This document shows positions 8,827 to 17,282 of a stretch of DNA of 41,890 nt, in pieces (within the stretch, counting starts at the first letter, position 1; the number at the start of each line of letters is the position of its first letter). The translations under genes and the position numbers were made by a program. The stretch comes from Methanobrevibacter millerae (GTDB lineage: Archaea; Methanobacteriota; Methanobacteria; Methanobacteriales; Methanobacteriaceae): the NCBI RefSeq assembly GCF_900103415.1, contig NZ_FMXB01000016.1, positions 1 to 41,890 on the forward strand, written 5' to 3'. The notes beneath the pieces are model-generated. The model was not told where the DNA came from. It made no database searches and saw nothing but the letters and a program-made list of their open reading frames with translations.

Positions 8827-10264
8827 GCTTCATTTTTGTAAACAATACTGAAAATCCGACCACCACAAGGGTTATGATGATATCAACAATTATTTCAAGC
8901 ATGTTGGTATCACTAACCAGATCTATAATACCATAAATCCAGATTACAATAAGAAGAATAGGCAATACATATTTGATTGTAAAAACCCATGTCTTTCCAA
9001 CCTTAACCGTGGAAAATTCATTGAGAATGGGAATTACCTTTTCAACGCCATAGAACCATCCGAAAATTATTGCCTGCACACCAATCAAAATCAGTACTCC
9101 AAAGCTGTTTACAAAATTGTCAACAATTTCGACCAGATAACTGCTCAATCCCGTTGAAAAGATAACGGAACAGGCAATTGTTACGATTACAAGAATTGTT
9201 ACTCCCTTGCGACGGCTCCATGCAAACTTGTCACACAATGATGAAAGCAATGGTTCAAATAGGGCCAGTGCTGAGGTAAATCCTGCAAACAATATGGATA
9301 AGAACAATAGAGGACCCATAACCTGACCTACAATACCCATTTCACTAAAAATTTGCGGGAACACTACAAATATCAGTCCCGTTCCTTGGCTAATCAGATT
9401 TTCTATTGGCACTGATGACTTTATTGACATGTATCCGAGTATTGAAAAGACCCCTACGGCGATGAAAATTTCATACAACGTGTTTGTAATGACTACAAGC
9501 AAGACTTCATCGACAAGTTTTGAATTTTTAGGAAGATACGTTGCATATGTGTAAACCATTGCCTGGCCTATGCTTAAAGTGAAAATTGTCTGACCGAACG
9601 CTGCAAGCCAGATGTTAATATTGAAAAGAGCCGACCAGTTCGGCGTAAGCAAGGTTTTCAATCCCAGGACAGAACCTTCCAGCGTGAATGAGTATATAAA
9701 AATTAAAATCATGATAATAAAAAGCATCGGAATTAAAACGGATGATATAGTTCCGATTCCTTTCACGTCATGAGTAGACACTATCCAGAAAAGTATCCAC
9801 AATACTGTTGTACAAAACAGCGTAGGCAAAATCAGCCTTGCTGCATTGGACAAATCACTGCTGCCTCCGACATATGTTGTGAAAAATGAATTGGGATCCG
9901 CTCCCCAGCCAAAGGTAAAGCTATTTAGGAAATATGCAAAATCCCATCCCAAAATGACCATATAATAAATTACAACAATAAATACAAATAAAACCAGCAT
10001 CCAGGCGAAAATCTCAAATTCCGGCCGGATATCATGCATCAGCTTCGAAAAACTCTTTTTTAAACTGAAACCCAAGCCATATTCTAGAATTAAAAAGGGA
10101 ATTCCCATGACCAAAATTGCTATTAAATAAGGTATGAAAAATGAGCCCCCACCATTGGAATAGAGCACATAGCTGAAACGCCAGATGTTTCCGATTCCTA
10201 TCGTAAGGCCTATCATGGCCAAAATAAACGTAAATATTGAACTCCACTGTGAATTCTTATTCAT
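8813..10264 (-). CDS. NSS-family sodium-coupled transporter
   Basis: The protein has 483 residues and about twelve membrane segments. It belongs to the neurotransmitter:sodium symporter family (LeuT, TnaT, MhsT type). The N-terminal signature GIGNIWRFSYV followed by NGGGSFFIPYLI is complete; in relatives this part of TM1 forms the sodium and substrate sites. Substrate is unknown; family members in prokaryotes mostly take up amino acids. The start ATG follows AAGGGGAT at suitable spacing. It is transcribed away from VAT, with which it shares a 475-bp intergenic region. Confidence 0.92.
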   Translation of the reverse strand: MNKNSQWSSIFTFILAMIGLTIGIGNIWRFSYVLYSNGGGSFFIPYLIAILVMGIPFLILEYGLGFSLKKSFSKLMHDIRPEFEIFAWMLVLFVFIVVIYYMVILGWDFAYFLNSFTFGWGADPNSFFTTYVGGSSDLSNAARLILPTLFCTTVLWILFWIVSTHDVKGIGTISSVLIPMLFIIMILIFIYSFTLEGSVLGLKTLLTPNWSALFNINIWLAAFGQTIFTLSIGQAMVYTYATYLPKNSKLVDEVLLVVITNTLYEIFIAVGVFSILGYMSIKSSVPIENLISQGTGLIFVVFPQIFSEMGIVGQVMGPLLFLSILFAGFTSALALFEPLLSSLCDKFAWSRRKGVTILVIVTIACSVIFSTGLSSYLVEIVDNFVNSFGVLILIGVQAIIFGWFYGVEKVIPILNEFSTVKVGKTWVFTIKYVLPILLIVIWIYGIIDLVSDTNMLEIIVDIIITLVVVGFSVLFTKMKPKNA

Positions 10265-10739
10265 TCAATCCCCTTAATATTTTTTAGTAATTGAAATAGG
10301 CATATATTATAATTTTTGGATATGATGATAAAAATAATTATTGTTTTAGCAATTATTTTTTGAACAAAAAATTATTTTTTAAAGAATCATATTGGATTTA
10401 AACTTTAATCTTATCGTGTTTTCCAAAAAATGTTCGTTTCTATACGAACAAATATTAAAGTAATAAAAAGTAATTAAATTTTAAAATCAAATATAATTAG
10501 ATAAAATAAATTAATTAATTAAACACAAAAATTTAATTTTTTAAAAATAAAAAATAATTAAATATCAATTAATATTTGCTAAATAAACTTCTTAAAATCT
10601 TTATTGAAAAATTTTTTTGACCGAAAGGTTTATATAGTAAGACTTACACAGTATATGTGTCAAAGTTAAAATGACCGGTTGGCGAGAAGACAACCGAAAT
10701 TTCTTATCATACTAATTTAATCATACGGAGATGATATCC
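10265..10739. promoter_or_regulatory. Divergent regulatory region, NSS transporter and VAT
   Basis: For VAT there is a BRE-TATA sequence CCGAAAGGTTTATATAG (10621-10637). A near-palindrome ACACA-N5-TGTGT (10646-10660) sits at the expected transcription start. A leader of about 80 nt carries the hairpin CGGTTG-N9-CAACCG (10676-10696). GGAGATGAT (10727-10735) is the ribosome binding site. Towards the transporter, an inverted repeat TGTTCGT-N6-ACGAACA (10431-10450) is followed by six T on the minus strand. The rest is A+T-rich and without a visible gene. Confidence 0.6.
10431..10450 (-). other. Inverted repeat of the TACGAA/TTCGTA type
   Basis: The arms TGTTCGT and ACGAACA are perfect, with a 6-nt spacer. 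Read on the minus strand it is followed by T6 and resembles the terminators at 19431 and 23606, yet no minus-strand gene ends here. It may be a protein-binding site instead. Confidence 0.4.
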
Positions 10740-12935
10740 ATGACTCAAAATGAAAAAACATTGAAAGTTGCTGAAGCCCTTTCCCAAAGGGAAATCGGCC
10801 AAGGCATTGCAAGAGTCGATCCAAACGTAATGTCCGAATTGGAACTTAACGAAAGAGACATAATCGAAATCAACGGTGATAAAAAAACCGCAGCCATTGT
10901 GCTACCTTCACAAACCGACATCGGTCTTGGCATAATCAGGATTGACGGACTGGTTCGTAAGAATTCAGGAGCAACCATAGGCGGCGAAGTTACAATCAAA
11001 AAGGCCAATGCAGTAGAGGCCAAAAAAGTTGTTTTAGCACCGACTGAAGATAACATCCGTGTACAGGGTGACGTGCGCGGTTTATTCATGGGAAAAGTAA
11101 TGATGCAAGGAGACATCATCGGATCTCAAATCAGAGCCCCAAGGCCAAATATGGGATTCAACAGCATATTTGACGAATTGCTGGACTTTACCCCTGCAAT
11201 GAGAGAAATCAGATTCGCAGTATTGTCCACCCAGCCTGGAGGAATCACTGTAGTCGGACAGAACACCGAAGTGGAACTCCACGAATCCCCGGTTGACGTA
11301 AGCAAGCTCGAAGGGGTAACCAACCTTGTGGACGTAAGCTACGAAGACGTCGGCGGTCTTAAGGAAGAAGTCAAAAAAGTAAGGGAAATGATTGAAATCC
11401 CTCTTAAAAGACCGGAATTATTTGAAAAGTTAGGAATAGCTCCTCCAAAAGGTGTGTTAATGCACGGACCACCTGGAACCGGTAAGACCCTCCTTGCAAA
11501 AGCCGTTGCAAGCGAAAGTGACGCCCATTTCATCCTGATTAACGGACCTGAAATCATGAGCAAATACGTCGGAGGATCCGAAGAAAACCTCAGGGAATTC
11601 TTTGAAGAAGCTGAAGCCAACTCCCCTTCAATCATATTCATTGATGAACTGGACGCAATCGCTCCTAAAAGGGAAGAAACCAACGGCGAAGTCGAAAGAA
11701 GAACCGTTGCACAATTGCTGACATTAATGGACGGCCTTAAATCAAGAGGCCAGGTCGTAGTCATAGGTGCAACCAACAGACCTGATTCCCTTGATCCGGC
11801 TTTAAGAAGACCTGGAAGGTTTGACCGTGAAATAGAAATCGGCGTACCTGATGCTGACGAAAGGGAAGAAGTCCTTGAAATCCACACAAGAAACATGCCT
11901 ATAGCAGAAGACGTCGATTTAAAGCAGATTGCAAGCACGACCCACGGATTTGTAGGAGCAGATCTGGAATCATTATGTAAGGAAGCCGCAATGAGGGTAG
12001 TGAGAAGGATTCTGCCTGAAATCAAAAGCGACGATGAAGAGATTCCAGAAGAAGTCCTTAAAAAAATCATAGTAACTAAAGATGACTTCAAATCCGCACA
12101 GAAAGAGATTCAGCCTTCAGCACTCAGGGAAGTCCTCGTGCAGGTGCCTGACGTTGGCTGGGACGATATCGGTGGACTTGATGACGCCAAACAGGAACTG
12201 CAGGAAGCAGTTGAATGGCCTTTAAAATATCCGGAAACCTTCCAAAGATTAGGCGTAAGGCCTCCAAAAGGAACCCTGCTTTACGGAATCCCTGGAACCG
12301 GAAAGACCTTGCTTGCAAAAGCAGTGGCACATGAAAGCGAAGCAAACTTCATTTCAGTCAAAGGCCCTGAATTATTATCAAAATGGGTTGGAGAATCCGA
12401 AAAAGGCGTAAGGGAAGTTTTCAGAAAAGCAAAACAGACCGCTCCAACAGTAATATTCTTCGATGAAATCGATTCCATAGCAAGCACAAGAAGCGGAAAC
12501 GATGGAGATAGTGGTGTGACAAAAAGAGTAGTTAATCAACTGTTAACCGAAATGGACGGATTGGAAGAGCTTGAAGATGTAGCAATCATCGCTGCAACCA
12601 ACAGGCCGGACATTATCGATCCGGGTTTAATGAGACCTGGAAGGTTCGACAGACACATTAAAGTCGATACGCCATCCGAAGAGGCAAGACTCGCAATCTT
12701 TGAAGTCCATACCAAAGGCATGCCATTGGCAAGTGACGTTAACCTTAAAAAATTAGCAAAAAGTACCGACGGATATGTCGGGGCTGATATCGAAGCCGTA
12801 TGTCGTGAAGCAGCAATGCTCACGTTAAGAAACAATTTAGAAGCTTCTGAAATACCAAACGAATATTTCAAAGAAGCAATCGAAAAAATAAAACCTGCAA
12901 ATAAGGCAGATGAACAACTAGTCCAATATATGTAA
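10740..12935 (+). CDS. Cdc48/VAT AAA+ ATPase
   Basis: The protein has 731 residues and is a hexameric unfoldase of the cytoplasm that works with the archaeal proteasome. It shows the Cdc48 N-domain (double-psi barrel, about 5-90; [17 protein letters not shown]), the Cdc48 domain 2 (about 100-185) and two AAA modules. D1 has Walker A GPPGTGKT near 242 and Walker [16 protein letters not shown]2 has Walker A GIPGTGKT near 515, with Ile in place of the usual Pro, and Walker [13 protein letters not shown]. Arginine-finger regions RRPGRFDRE and MRPGRFDRH are present. The C-terminus ends in a hydrophobic-aromatic tail (VQYM) of the kind used for proteasome docking. I start at ATG 10740: the in-frame ATG at 10731 is part of the binding site GGAGATGAT. 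Confidence 0.95.
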   Translation: MTQNEKTLKVAEALSQREIGQGIARVDPNVMSELELNERDIIEINGDKKTAAIVLPSQTDIGLGIIRIDGLVRKNSGATIGGEVTIKKANAVEAKKVVLAPTEDNIRVQGDVRGLFMGKVMMQGDIIGSQIRAPRPNMGFNSIFDELLDFTPAMREIRFAVLSTQPGGITVVGQNTEVELHESPVDVSKLEGVTNLVDVSYEDVGGLKEEVKKVREMIEIPLKRPELFEKLGIAPPKGVLMHGPPGTGKTLLAKAVASESDAHFILINGPEIMSKYVGGSEENLREFFEEAEANSPSIIFIDELDAIAPKREETNGEVERRTVAQLLTLMDGLKSRGQVVVIGATNRPDSLDPALRRPGRFDREIEIGVPDADEREEVLEIHTRNMPIAEDVDLKQIASTTHGFVGADLESLCKEAAMRVVRRILPEIKSDDEEIPEEVLKKIIVTKDDFKSAQKEIQPSALREVLVQVPDVGWDDIGGLDDAKQELQEAVEWPLKYPETFQRLGVRPPKGTLLYGIPGTGKTLLAKAVAHESEANFISVKGPELLSKWVGESEKGVREVFRKAKQTAPTVIFFDEIDSIASTRSGNDGDSGVTKRVVNQLLTEMDGLEELEDVAIIAATNRPDIIDPGLMRPGRFDRHIKVDTPSEEARLAIFEVHTKGMPLASDVNLKKLAKSTDGYVGADIEAVCREAAMLTLRNNLEASEIPNEYFKEAIEKIKPANKADEQLVQYM

Positions 12936-12972
12936 GGAAGAACCCCACTTCCTTACAACCCTCCATTTTTTT
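12932..12972 (+). terminator. Strong hairpin terminator after VAT
   Basis: A perfect 9-bp stem GTAAGGAAG/CTTCCTTAC with a 7-nt loop overlaps the stop codon. A T7 run follows at about 12965-12971. Confidence 0.7.
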
Positions 12973-13005
12973 CTCCTGCCAAAAAACCATCCCATAAAAA
13001 AAAGA

Positions 13006-13269
13006 TTATTCCATCCATCTTTTAAGTTTAGGAAACATTTCCTCCGACATTTTTCTTGCTTCCTCTTCGCTCATGCCTGTGGCTTCAGCGGTTTTTGGAA
13101 CGCAGAAATCAATCATTTCTTCCATAGTTATGTCGCTTGTAAATTCACCGTTCTGATAGCAGTATTTACAGTAATCTTGGCTTTTGGAACCGTCCTTTTC
13201 AGTTCCGAAATCGTCCTCGCCCATAGGCATGGCGCAGGATTGACAAAAAATCATATCTTCAAAATTCAT
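13006..13269 (-). CDS. Small zinc-ribbon protein (zf-ribbon_2 type)
   Basis: The protein has 87 residues. Cysteines in FCQSCAMPM (C9, C12) and DYCKYCYQNG (C34, C37) form one zinc ribbon, as in the 'putative zinc ribbon domain' family whose hallmark is C-Q-S-C-x-M-P. The rest is a charged helical segment (EEMIDF, MSEEEARKMSEEMFPKLKRW). Function is unknown; homologues are common in methanogens and anaerobic bacteria. The start is set by GGTGAT 5-6 nt upstream. It follows the exonuclease gene by about 66 bp on the same strand and may be its operon partner. Confidence 0.85.
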   Translation of the reverse strand: MNFEDMIFCQSCAMPMGEDDFGTEKDGSKSQDYCKYCYQNGEFTSDITMEEMIDFCVPKTAEATGMSEEEARKMSEEMFPKLKRWME

Positions 13270-13335
13270 ATTTAATCACCAGAGGACTATTTATTTGTGT
13301 TAGAATATAAAAGTTTAGAAAGCATCTGATAAGTA

Positions 13336-13992
13336 TTATTTAAACGGCAAAATGTCATCCTCTGATCGCATGCTTCTTGTATAATACTGTGCCTTGTATT
13401 CGATGAACGGGAATCTGAAGCCGCTGACTCCATATTTAGGGTTGTATCCGAATATGTTGATGTATTCATTTAAATCATCACGTTCATTTCTCAGCTCGCG
13501 AGTTATTTCATAAAGCGCTTTCGTATCATCAATTGCCCTGTGGAAATTAACCTCTTCAACGCCGTAGTAGTGGACTGCATCTATTAACTTATGCGGATAC
13601 TCCTTTCTGTCCTTGAAAACGGTAACAGTATCCAGCCAGTTCAGATTGGACACGATATCGTCGGCCTCTGATGGAAAGTGCCTTTTCAATAAGAAGTAAA
13701 TGAATGACAAGTCAAACTGGGCGTTGTGGGCAACCATCAATGTATCCTCGGTCAGCCTCTCCTTTAAATCATTGGCGACTTTTTCCTCGCTGACGCCCTC
13801 GTTTTTAAGCATTTCATTGGTTATGCTTGTAATTTCAGTGATTCCCGGATGGATGGGTTCGCCGATATTAATGAACTCATCGTATTCCTCGATGATTTCA
13901 CCGTCAACAACAGTAAACATTGCAAGCTCGATTATTTTGCAGTTGATACAATCCAAACCGGACGTTTCAGTGTCAAAAAAGATTATTTTAAT
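13336..13992 (-). CDS. DEDD 3'-5' exonuclease (PolC/DnaQ-like), with ATT start
   Basis: The protein has 218 residues if read from ATT 13992. The RNase-H-like exonuclease family marks are all present: ExoI DTETSG (about 7-12), ExoII HNAQFDLSF, and ExoIII HRAIDDTKALYE, giving a DEDDh catalytic set with the His in HRAIDD. The first motif DTET lies upstream of the first usual start codon (TTG 13956), so that start cannot be right. Upstream in frame there is no ATG, GTG or TTG before a stop. A strong binding site GGAGG lies 7 nt before ATT 13992, which reads IKIIFFDTETSG, the normal start of such proteins. A rare ATT start, or a mutated ATG, is the best reading. The role is probably proofreading or repair of DNA ends. 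Confidence 0.8.
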   Translation of the reverse strand: MKIIFFDTETSGLDCINCKIIELAMFTVVDGEIIEEYDEFINIGEPIHPGITEITSITNEMLKNEGVSEEKVANDLKERLTEDTLMVAHNAQFDLSFIYFLLKRHFPSEADDIVSNLNWLDTVTVFKDRKEYPHKLIDAVHYYGVEEVNFHRAIDDTKALYEITRELRNERDDLNEYINIFGYNPKYGVSGFRFPFIEYKAQYYTRSMRSEDDILPFK

Positions 13993-14160
13993 GAGAATTC
14001 CTCCAAAAATAAATTAATAAAAGGTCGATTATTCACTCCTTTAAGTGATAAAGTAATTTTTATAGCAGTAAATATTTAAATATTTAGAAAAAATCAGCTA
14101 ATTTTTAGATTTGAACCGAATTCTAAAAATTATTTAAGTCTTGGAAAACAAATTCAGAAA

Positions 14161-15045
14161 GTGATGAAAAAACTCTATTATATTTTCGCTATTCTTTCAG
14201 GATTGCTCTTCGGTTCGGGCGGAATATTTGTGAGAACCCTGACCCAAAACGGAATCGATTCAACGACATTACTGTTCCTGAGGTTCTCAATAGCCCTTCC
14301 AGTAATATTAATGGTTATTCTAGTAAGTGACAGAAATCTGTTAAAAATACGATTGAAGGATTTAAAATTGTTCATTGTGACGGGACTGAGTATCATTGCC
14401 CTTAATTTGTGCTATAATACATCAGTGAACTGCGTCAGCTTATCCTTGGCTGCGATACTTTTAAGTTCCGCACCGGTTTTCGTCATCATATTCGCATATG
14501 TGCTTTTTAAGGAGAGGATAACGTCAAAAAAAATCGTTTCAATAGCTCTTGTAATAATGGGCTGCATATTGACAACAGGACTTTTAGAGGGAAACGTTGC
14601 CAATGTATCAGCCATGGGAATCCTCGCAGGAGCAGGTTCTGCAATATTCTGGGCAATCTATACCGTTGCATCCAAGAAATGCCTTGAAGAAGGAATAGAA
14701 ACATATACAATACTTTTTTACTCATTAATTATAATTACGATTGTTCTGCTGCCGGTTACGAGCTTCACCCAGATAAGCACCTTCATTAACCTGAACGTTG
14801 GGCCAAATATCGTATTTCTTATTCTGCATTCACTATTCTGCTTTGCAATGCCATATGTCCTTTTAACGCTTTCCCTTAACCACATCGATTCGGGAAGCGC
14901 CTCAATTCTGACATCAGGCGCCGAGCCATTATCAGCATTAGTCTACGGCATCATCGTTTACAGTGAAATTCCAACGCCATTAATGTTTTTTGGTATGATT
15001 TTGGCAATTATAGCACTTGCAATACTGTCAAAAAGCGAAAGTTAA
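14161..15045 (+). CDS. EamA/DMT-family transporter
   Basis: The protein has 294 residues and ten predicted membrane segments in two EamA repeats (about 5-135 and 152-290). Typical features are GGIFVRTL near the first helix, RFSIALPVILMV, a conserved Ala/Ser-rich helix and C-terminal SGSASILTSGAEPLSALVYG. It exports or exchanges small metabolites across the cytoplasmic membrane; the substrate cannot be told. Starts GTG 14161 and ATG 14164 are adjacent and lie within an AAGTGATG sequence. A TATA-like TTATTTAAG near 14127 is close enough for a leaderless mRNA. The gene lies 38 bp before mmp8, possibly co-transcribed. Confidence 0.88.
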   Translation: MMKKLYYIFAILSGLLFGSGGIFVRTLTQNGIDSTTLLFLRFSIALPVILMVILVSDRNLLKIRLKDLKLFIVTGLSIIALNLCYNTSVNCVSLSLAAILLSSAPVFVIIFAYVLFKERITSKKIVSIALVIMGCILTTGLLEGNVANVSAMGILAGAGSAIFWAIYTVASKKCLEEGIETYTILFYSLIIITIVLLPVTSFTQISTFINLNVGPNIVFLILHSLFCFAMPYVLLTLSLNHIDSGSASILTSGAEPLSALVYGIIVYSEIPTPLMFFGMILAIIALAILSKSES

Positions 15046-15083
15046 TTACAATTAAAATGAAATATTAGTTTAAAGGTGAGAGT

Positions 15084-15932
15084 ATGGCAAAGGACCGTCA
15101 TGTTATAGAAGCGGTTGGAAAGACCGAAGTGGTAATTGAAAATGGTGAAATAACCCATATTGGAGAAACGCTTGTCGATTACTGTCCGATTTATGACAAA
15201 ATCGATAATGCAAAGGAGTTGAATAGAGAATTCATCGAATTCAACATCAACAAGAGAATCCGTGAATTCGGAATGTGCACACCCCAAAGGGTAGTCAGAA
15301 TGCCTGACGTCTTGAGTTTTGGAATTTCCGAAATCCTTAAAACAAACGTGGAATTGGGCCTTATTGACTGCGTTGTCGGAGTCTGCGACGGTGTTGGAAC
15401 ATTATTAATGACCGAAGGAGACCTTATTCAGGGTGTTGGAGGAAGGGTATCCGGACTTGTAAGCACAACACCAATTCCGGAAGTTATCGAGCAGGTCGGT
15501 GTGGAAAATGTTGTAAATCCCGAAACTGCAGAACTGACACCAATTAAAGGGCTTGAAATGGCTGTTGAAAGAGGATTTAAAAACATTGCCATAACAATAC
15601 TTCCGGGAGAAATAATTAAGGAAATCCGTGAATATCCTGTTCCTGAAGACGTTAACGTTTATATTCTGGTGGCGCACGCAACAAATGCGAGCGAAAAGGA
15701 TGTCGAATACGTATTTGAATATGCTGACGTTACAACCGCCTGCGCATCCAAAAAAGTCAGGAAATATGCTGAAGAAAGAGAACTTTACTATTCAGGCTCA
15801 AAAGTTCCGATTTTTGCAATTACAGAAAAGGGAAGGGAATTTTTAGACAACCGTCTTGAAAAAATTGGAAAACCGTTAACTGACAACAATTATCCTTTAA
15901 ACCTCGAACAGCACCCAAATCCGTTGGTTTAA
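15084..15932 (+). CDS. Methanogenesis marker protein 8 (DUF2099)
   Basis: The protein has 282 residues and matches the DUF2099 family known as methanogenesis marker 8, found almost only in methanogens. It is soluble. Recognisable stretches are GKTEVVIENGEITHIGE, REFGMCTPQRVV, VGVCDGVGTLL, GGRVSGLVSTTPIPEVI and the TTACASKKVRKYA segment near the C-terminus. Cysteines at about 34, 66, 99, 104 and 218 are candidates for metal or cluster binding. The reaction is unknown; association with methyl-coenzyme M reductase maturation is a common suggestion for marker proteins. The start is set by AAAGGTGAG 6 nt upstream. ThiC follows 75 bp later. Confidence 0.88.
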   Translation: MAKDRHVIEAVGKTEVVIENGEITHIGETLVDYCPIYDKIDNAKELNREFIEFNINKRIREFGMCTPQRVVRMPDVLSFGISEILKTNVELGLIDCVVGVCDGVGTLLMTEGDLIQGVGGRVSGLVSTTPIPEVIEQVGVENVVNPETAELTPIKGLEMAVERGFKNIAITILPGEIIKEIREYPVPEDVNVYILVAHATNASEKDVEYVFEYADVTTACASKKVRKYAEERELYYSGSKVPIFAITEKGREFLDNRLEKIGKPLTDNNYPLNLEQHPNPLV

Positions 15933-16007
15933 AATTCATCAAAAAATGATTAAATACTTTGATAAACATAATATTTCTAATTAAGTTAATTTAAATGAGG
16001 GAAGATA

Positions 16008-17282
16008 TTGACTCAAAAAAGCGAAGCAGTAAAAGGCAACATTACTCCCGAAATGGAAGAGGTTGCAAAAAATGAAAATATTGACGTTAATAAACTGGCC
16101 AGACTGATAAGTGACGGAAAAGTTGTTATTCCTAAAAACGTTAACAGCCATGCAAAAGCCTGCGGTGTAGGTGAAGGCCTTACAACAAAAATCAATGCAA
16201 ATATAGGCTCTTCATCAAAAATCGATGATTTGGATTTGGAAATCAATAAGGCAAAGCTGGCCGTTGAATACGGTGCTGACGCCATAATGGATTTGTCAAC
16301 GGGTTCTGACTTGAAATTATTCAGACAAAAGATAATGGATGCCGTTGACGTCATTATCGGAACCGTGCCTATTTATGAAGCGGGCGTTGTTACACTGGCT
16401 AAAAACAAAGAAATAATAGAGATGGATCCCGACGACATGTTCAAGGCCATTGAAAATCAGGCCAAGGAAGGAGTGGACTTCATGACCCTTCACTGCGGAA
16501 TTACAAAAGACCTGGTTTCAAAACTTGAAAAGCAGAAACGTATGATGGGAATCGTAAGCCGTGGAGGCACATTCCTTGCATCATGGATCAAGCACAACGA
16601 TTTGGAAAACCCACTATACGAAAATTACGATTATCTTTTGGATTTGGCATTCGAGTATGACATTACCTTGTCATTAGGCGACGGGCTCAGGCCAGGCTGT
16701 CTTGCCGATGCAAGTGACATTCCGCAAATCCAGGAACTGGTTAACTTGGGAGGCCTTGTAAAAAGGGCTCAGGATGCTGACGTTCAGGTTATGGTTGAAG
16801 GGCCGGGACACATGCCTTTAAATCAGATAAAAGCAAATATGGAACTTCAAAAAACCATATGTTACGGAGCTCCGTTTTACGTTTTGGGACCTTTGGTTAC
16901 CGATTTGGCACCCGGATACGACCACATTACCTCAGCAATCGGAGGAGCGATAGCAGCAAGCAGTGGAGCCAACTTTTTATGCTACGTTACCCCTGCAGAG
17001 CATCTCTCACTTCCTTCACTTGAAGACGTTAAGGAGGGAGTCATAGCTTCCAAAATAGCTGCAGAAGCCGCCGACGTTGCACGTGGACTGCCTCAGGCAT
17101 GGATAAGGGAGCGCCAGATGGGAATAGCCAGAAGGGAATTCGACTGGGAAACCCAGTTTAACCTGGCCTTTGACAAATCAAAACCAAGGCAGTACAGGGA
17201 CAAATGCGAACTCGATGACGATGAAATGTGCGCAATGTGCGGAGAATATTGTGCTGTAAAAATAGCAAAAGGCGATTTTTAA
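16008..17282 (+). CDS. thiC: Phosphomethylpyrimidine synthase ThiC
   Basis: The protein has 424 residues. This radical-SAM enzyme rearranges 5-aminoimidazole ribotide to hydroxymethylpyrimidine phosphate for thiamine. Family marks are GEGLTTKINANIG, GADAIMDLSTG, VDFMTLHCG, GDGLRPG, VEGPGHMPL and GPLVTDLAPGYDHITSAIGGA. The cluster-binding tail is C408-x2-C411-x3-C415, one residue shorter in its second gap than the CX2CX4C described for bacterial ThiC. The length is typical of the compact archaeal form without the bacterial N-terminal extension. The start TTG follows GAGGGAAGATA. No thiamine riboswitch is visible in the short 75-bp leader. The stop overlaps the ligase ATG by one base. Confidence 0.95.
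   Translation: MTQKSEAVKGNITPEMEEVAKNENIDVNKLARLISDGKVVIPKNVNSHAKACGVGEGLTTKINANIGSSSKIDDLDLEINKAKLAVEYGADAIMDLSTGSDLKLFRQKIMDAVDVIIGTVPIYEAGVVTLAKNKEIIEMDPDDMFKAIENQAKEGVDFMTLHCGITKDLVSKLEKQKRMMGIVSRGGTFLASWIKHNDLENPLYENYDYLLDLAFEYDITLSLGDGLRPGCLADASDIPQIQELVNLGGLVKRAQDADVQVMVEGPGHMPLNQIKANMELQKTICYGAPFYVLGPLVTDLAPGYDHITSAIGGAIAASSGANFLCYVTPAEHLSLPSLEDVKEGVIASKIAAEAADVARGLPQAWIRERQMGIARREFDWETQFNLAFDKSKPRQYRDKCELDDDEMCAMCGEYCAVKIAKGDF

Noticed and set aside
10731-10739. VAT start at ATG 10731
   Set aside because: This ATG is directly joined to GGAG and forms part of the binding site. ATG 10740 has proper spacing.
13336-13956. Exonuclease start at TTG 13956
   Set aside because: It would remove the catalytic DTET motif. 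The binding site GGAGG lies further upstream and fits ATT 13992.
15933-16007. Possible thiamine riboswitch before thiC
   Set aside because: The leader is only 75 bp and shows none of the conserved THI-box sequence.
17228-17281. N-terminal extension of the DNA ligase into thiC
   Set aside because: The extra residues overlap the coding sequence of the ThiC cysteine tail and do not resemble ligases. ATG 17282 overlaps the thiC stop in the usual coupled manner.
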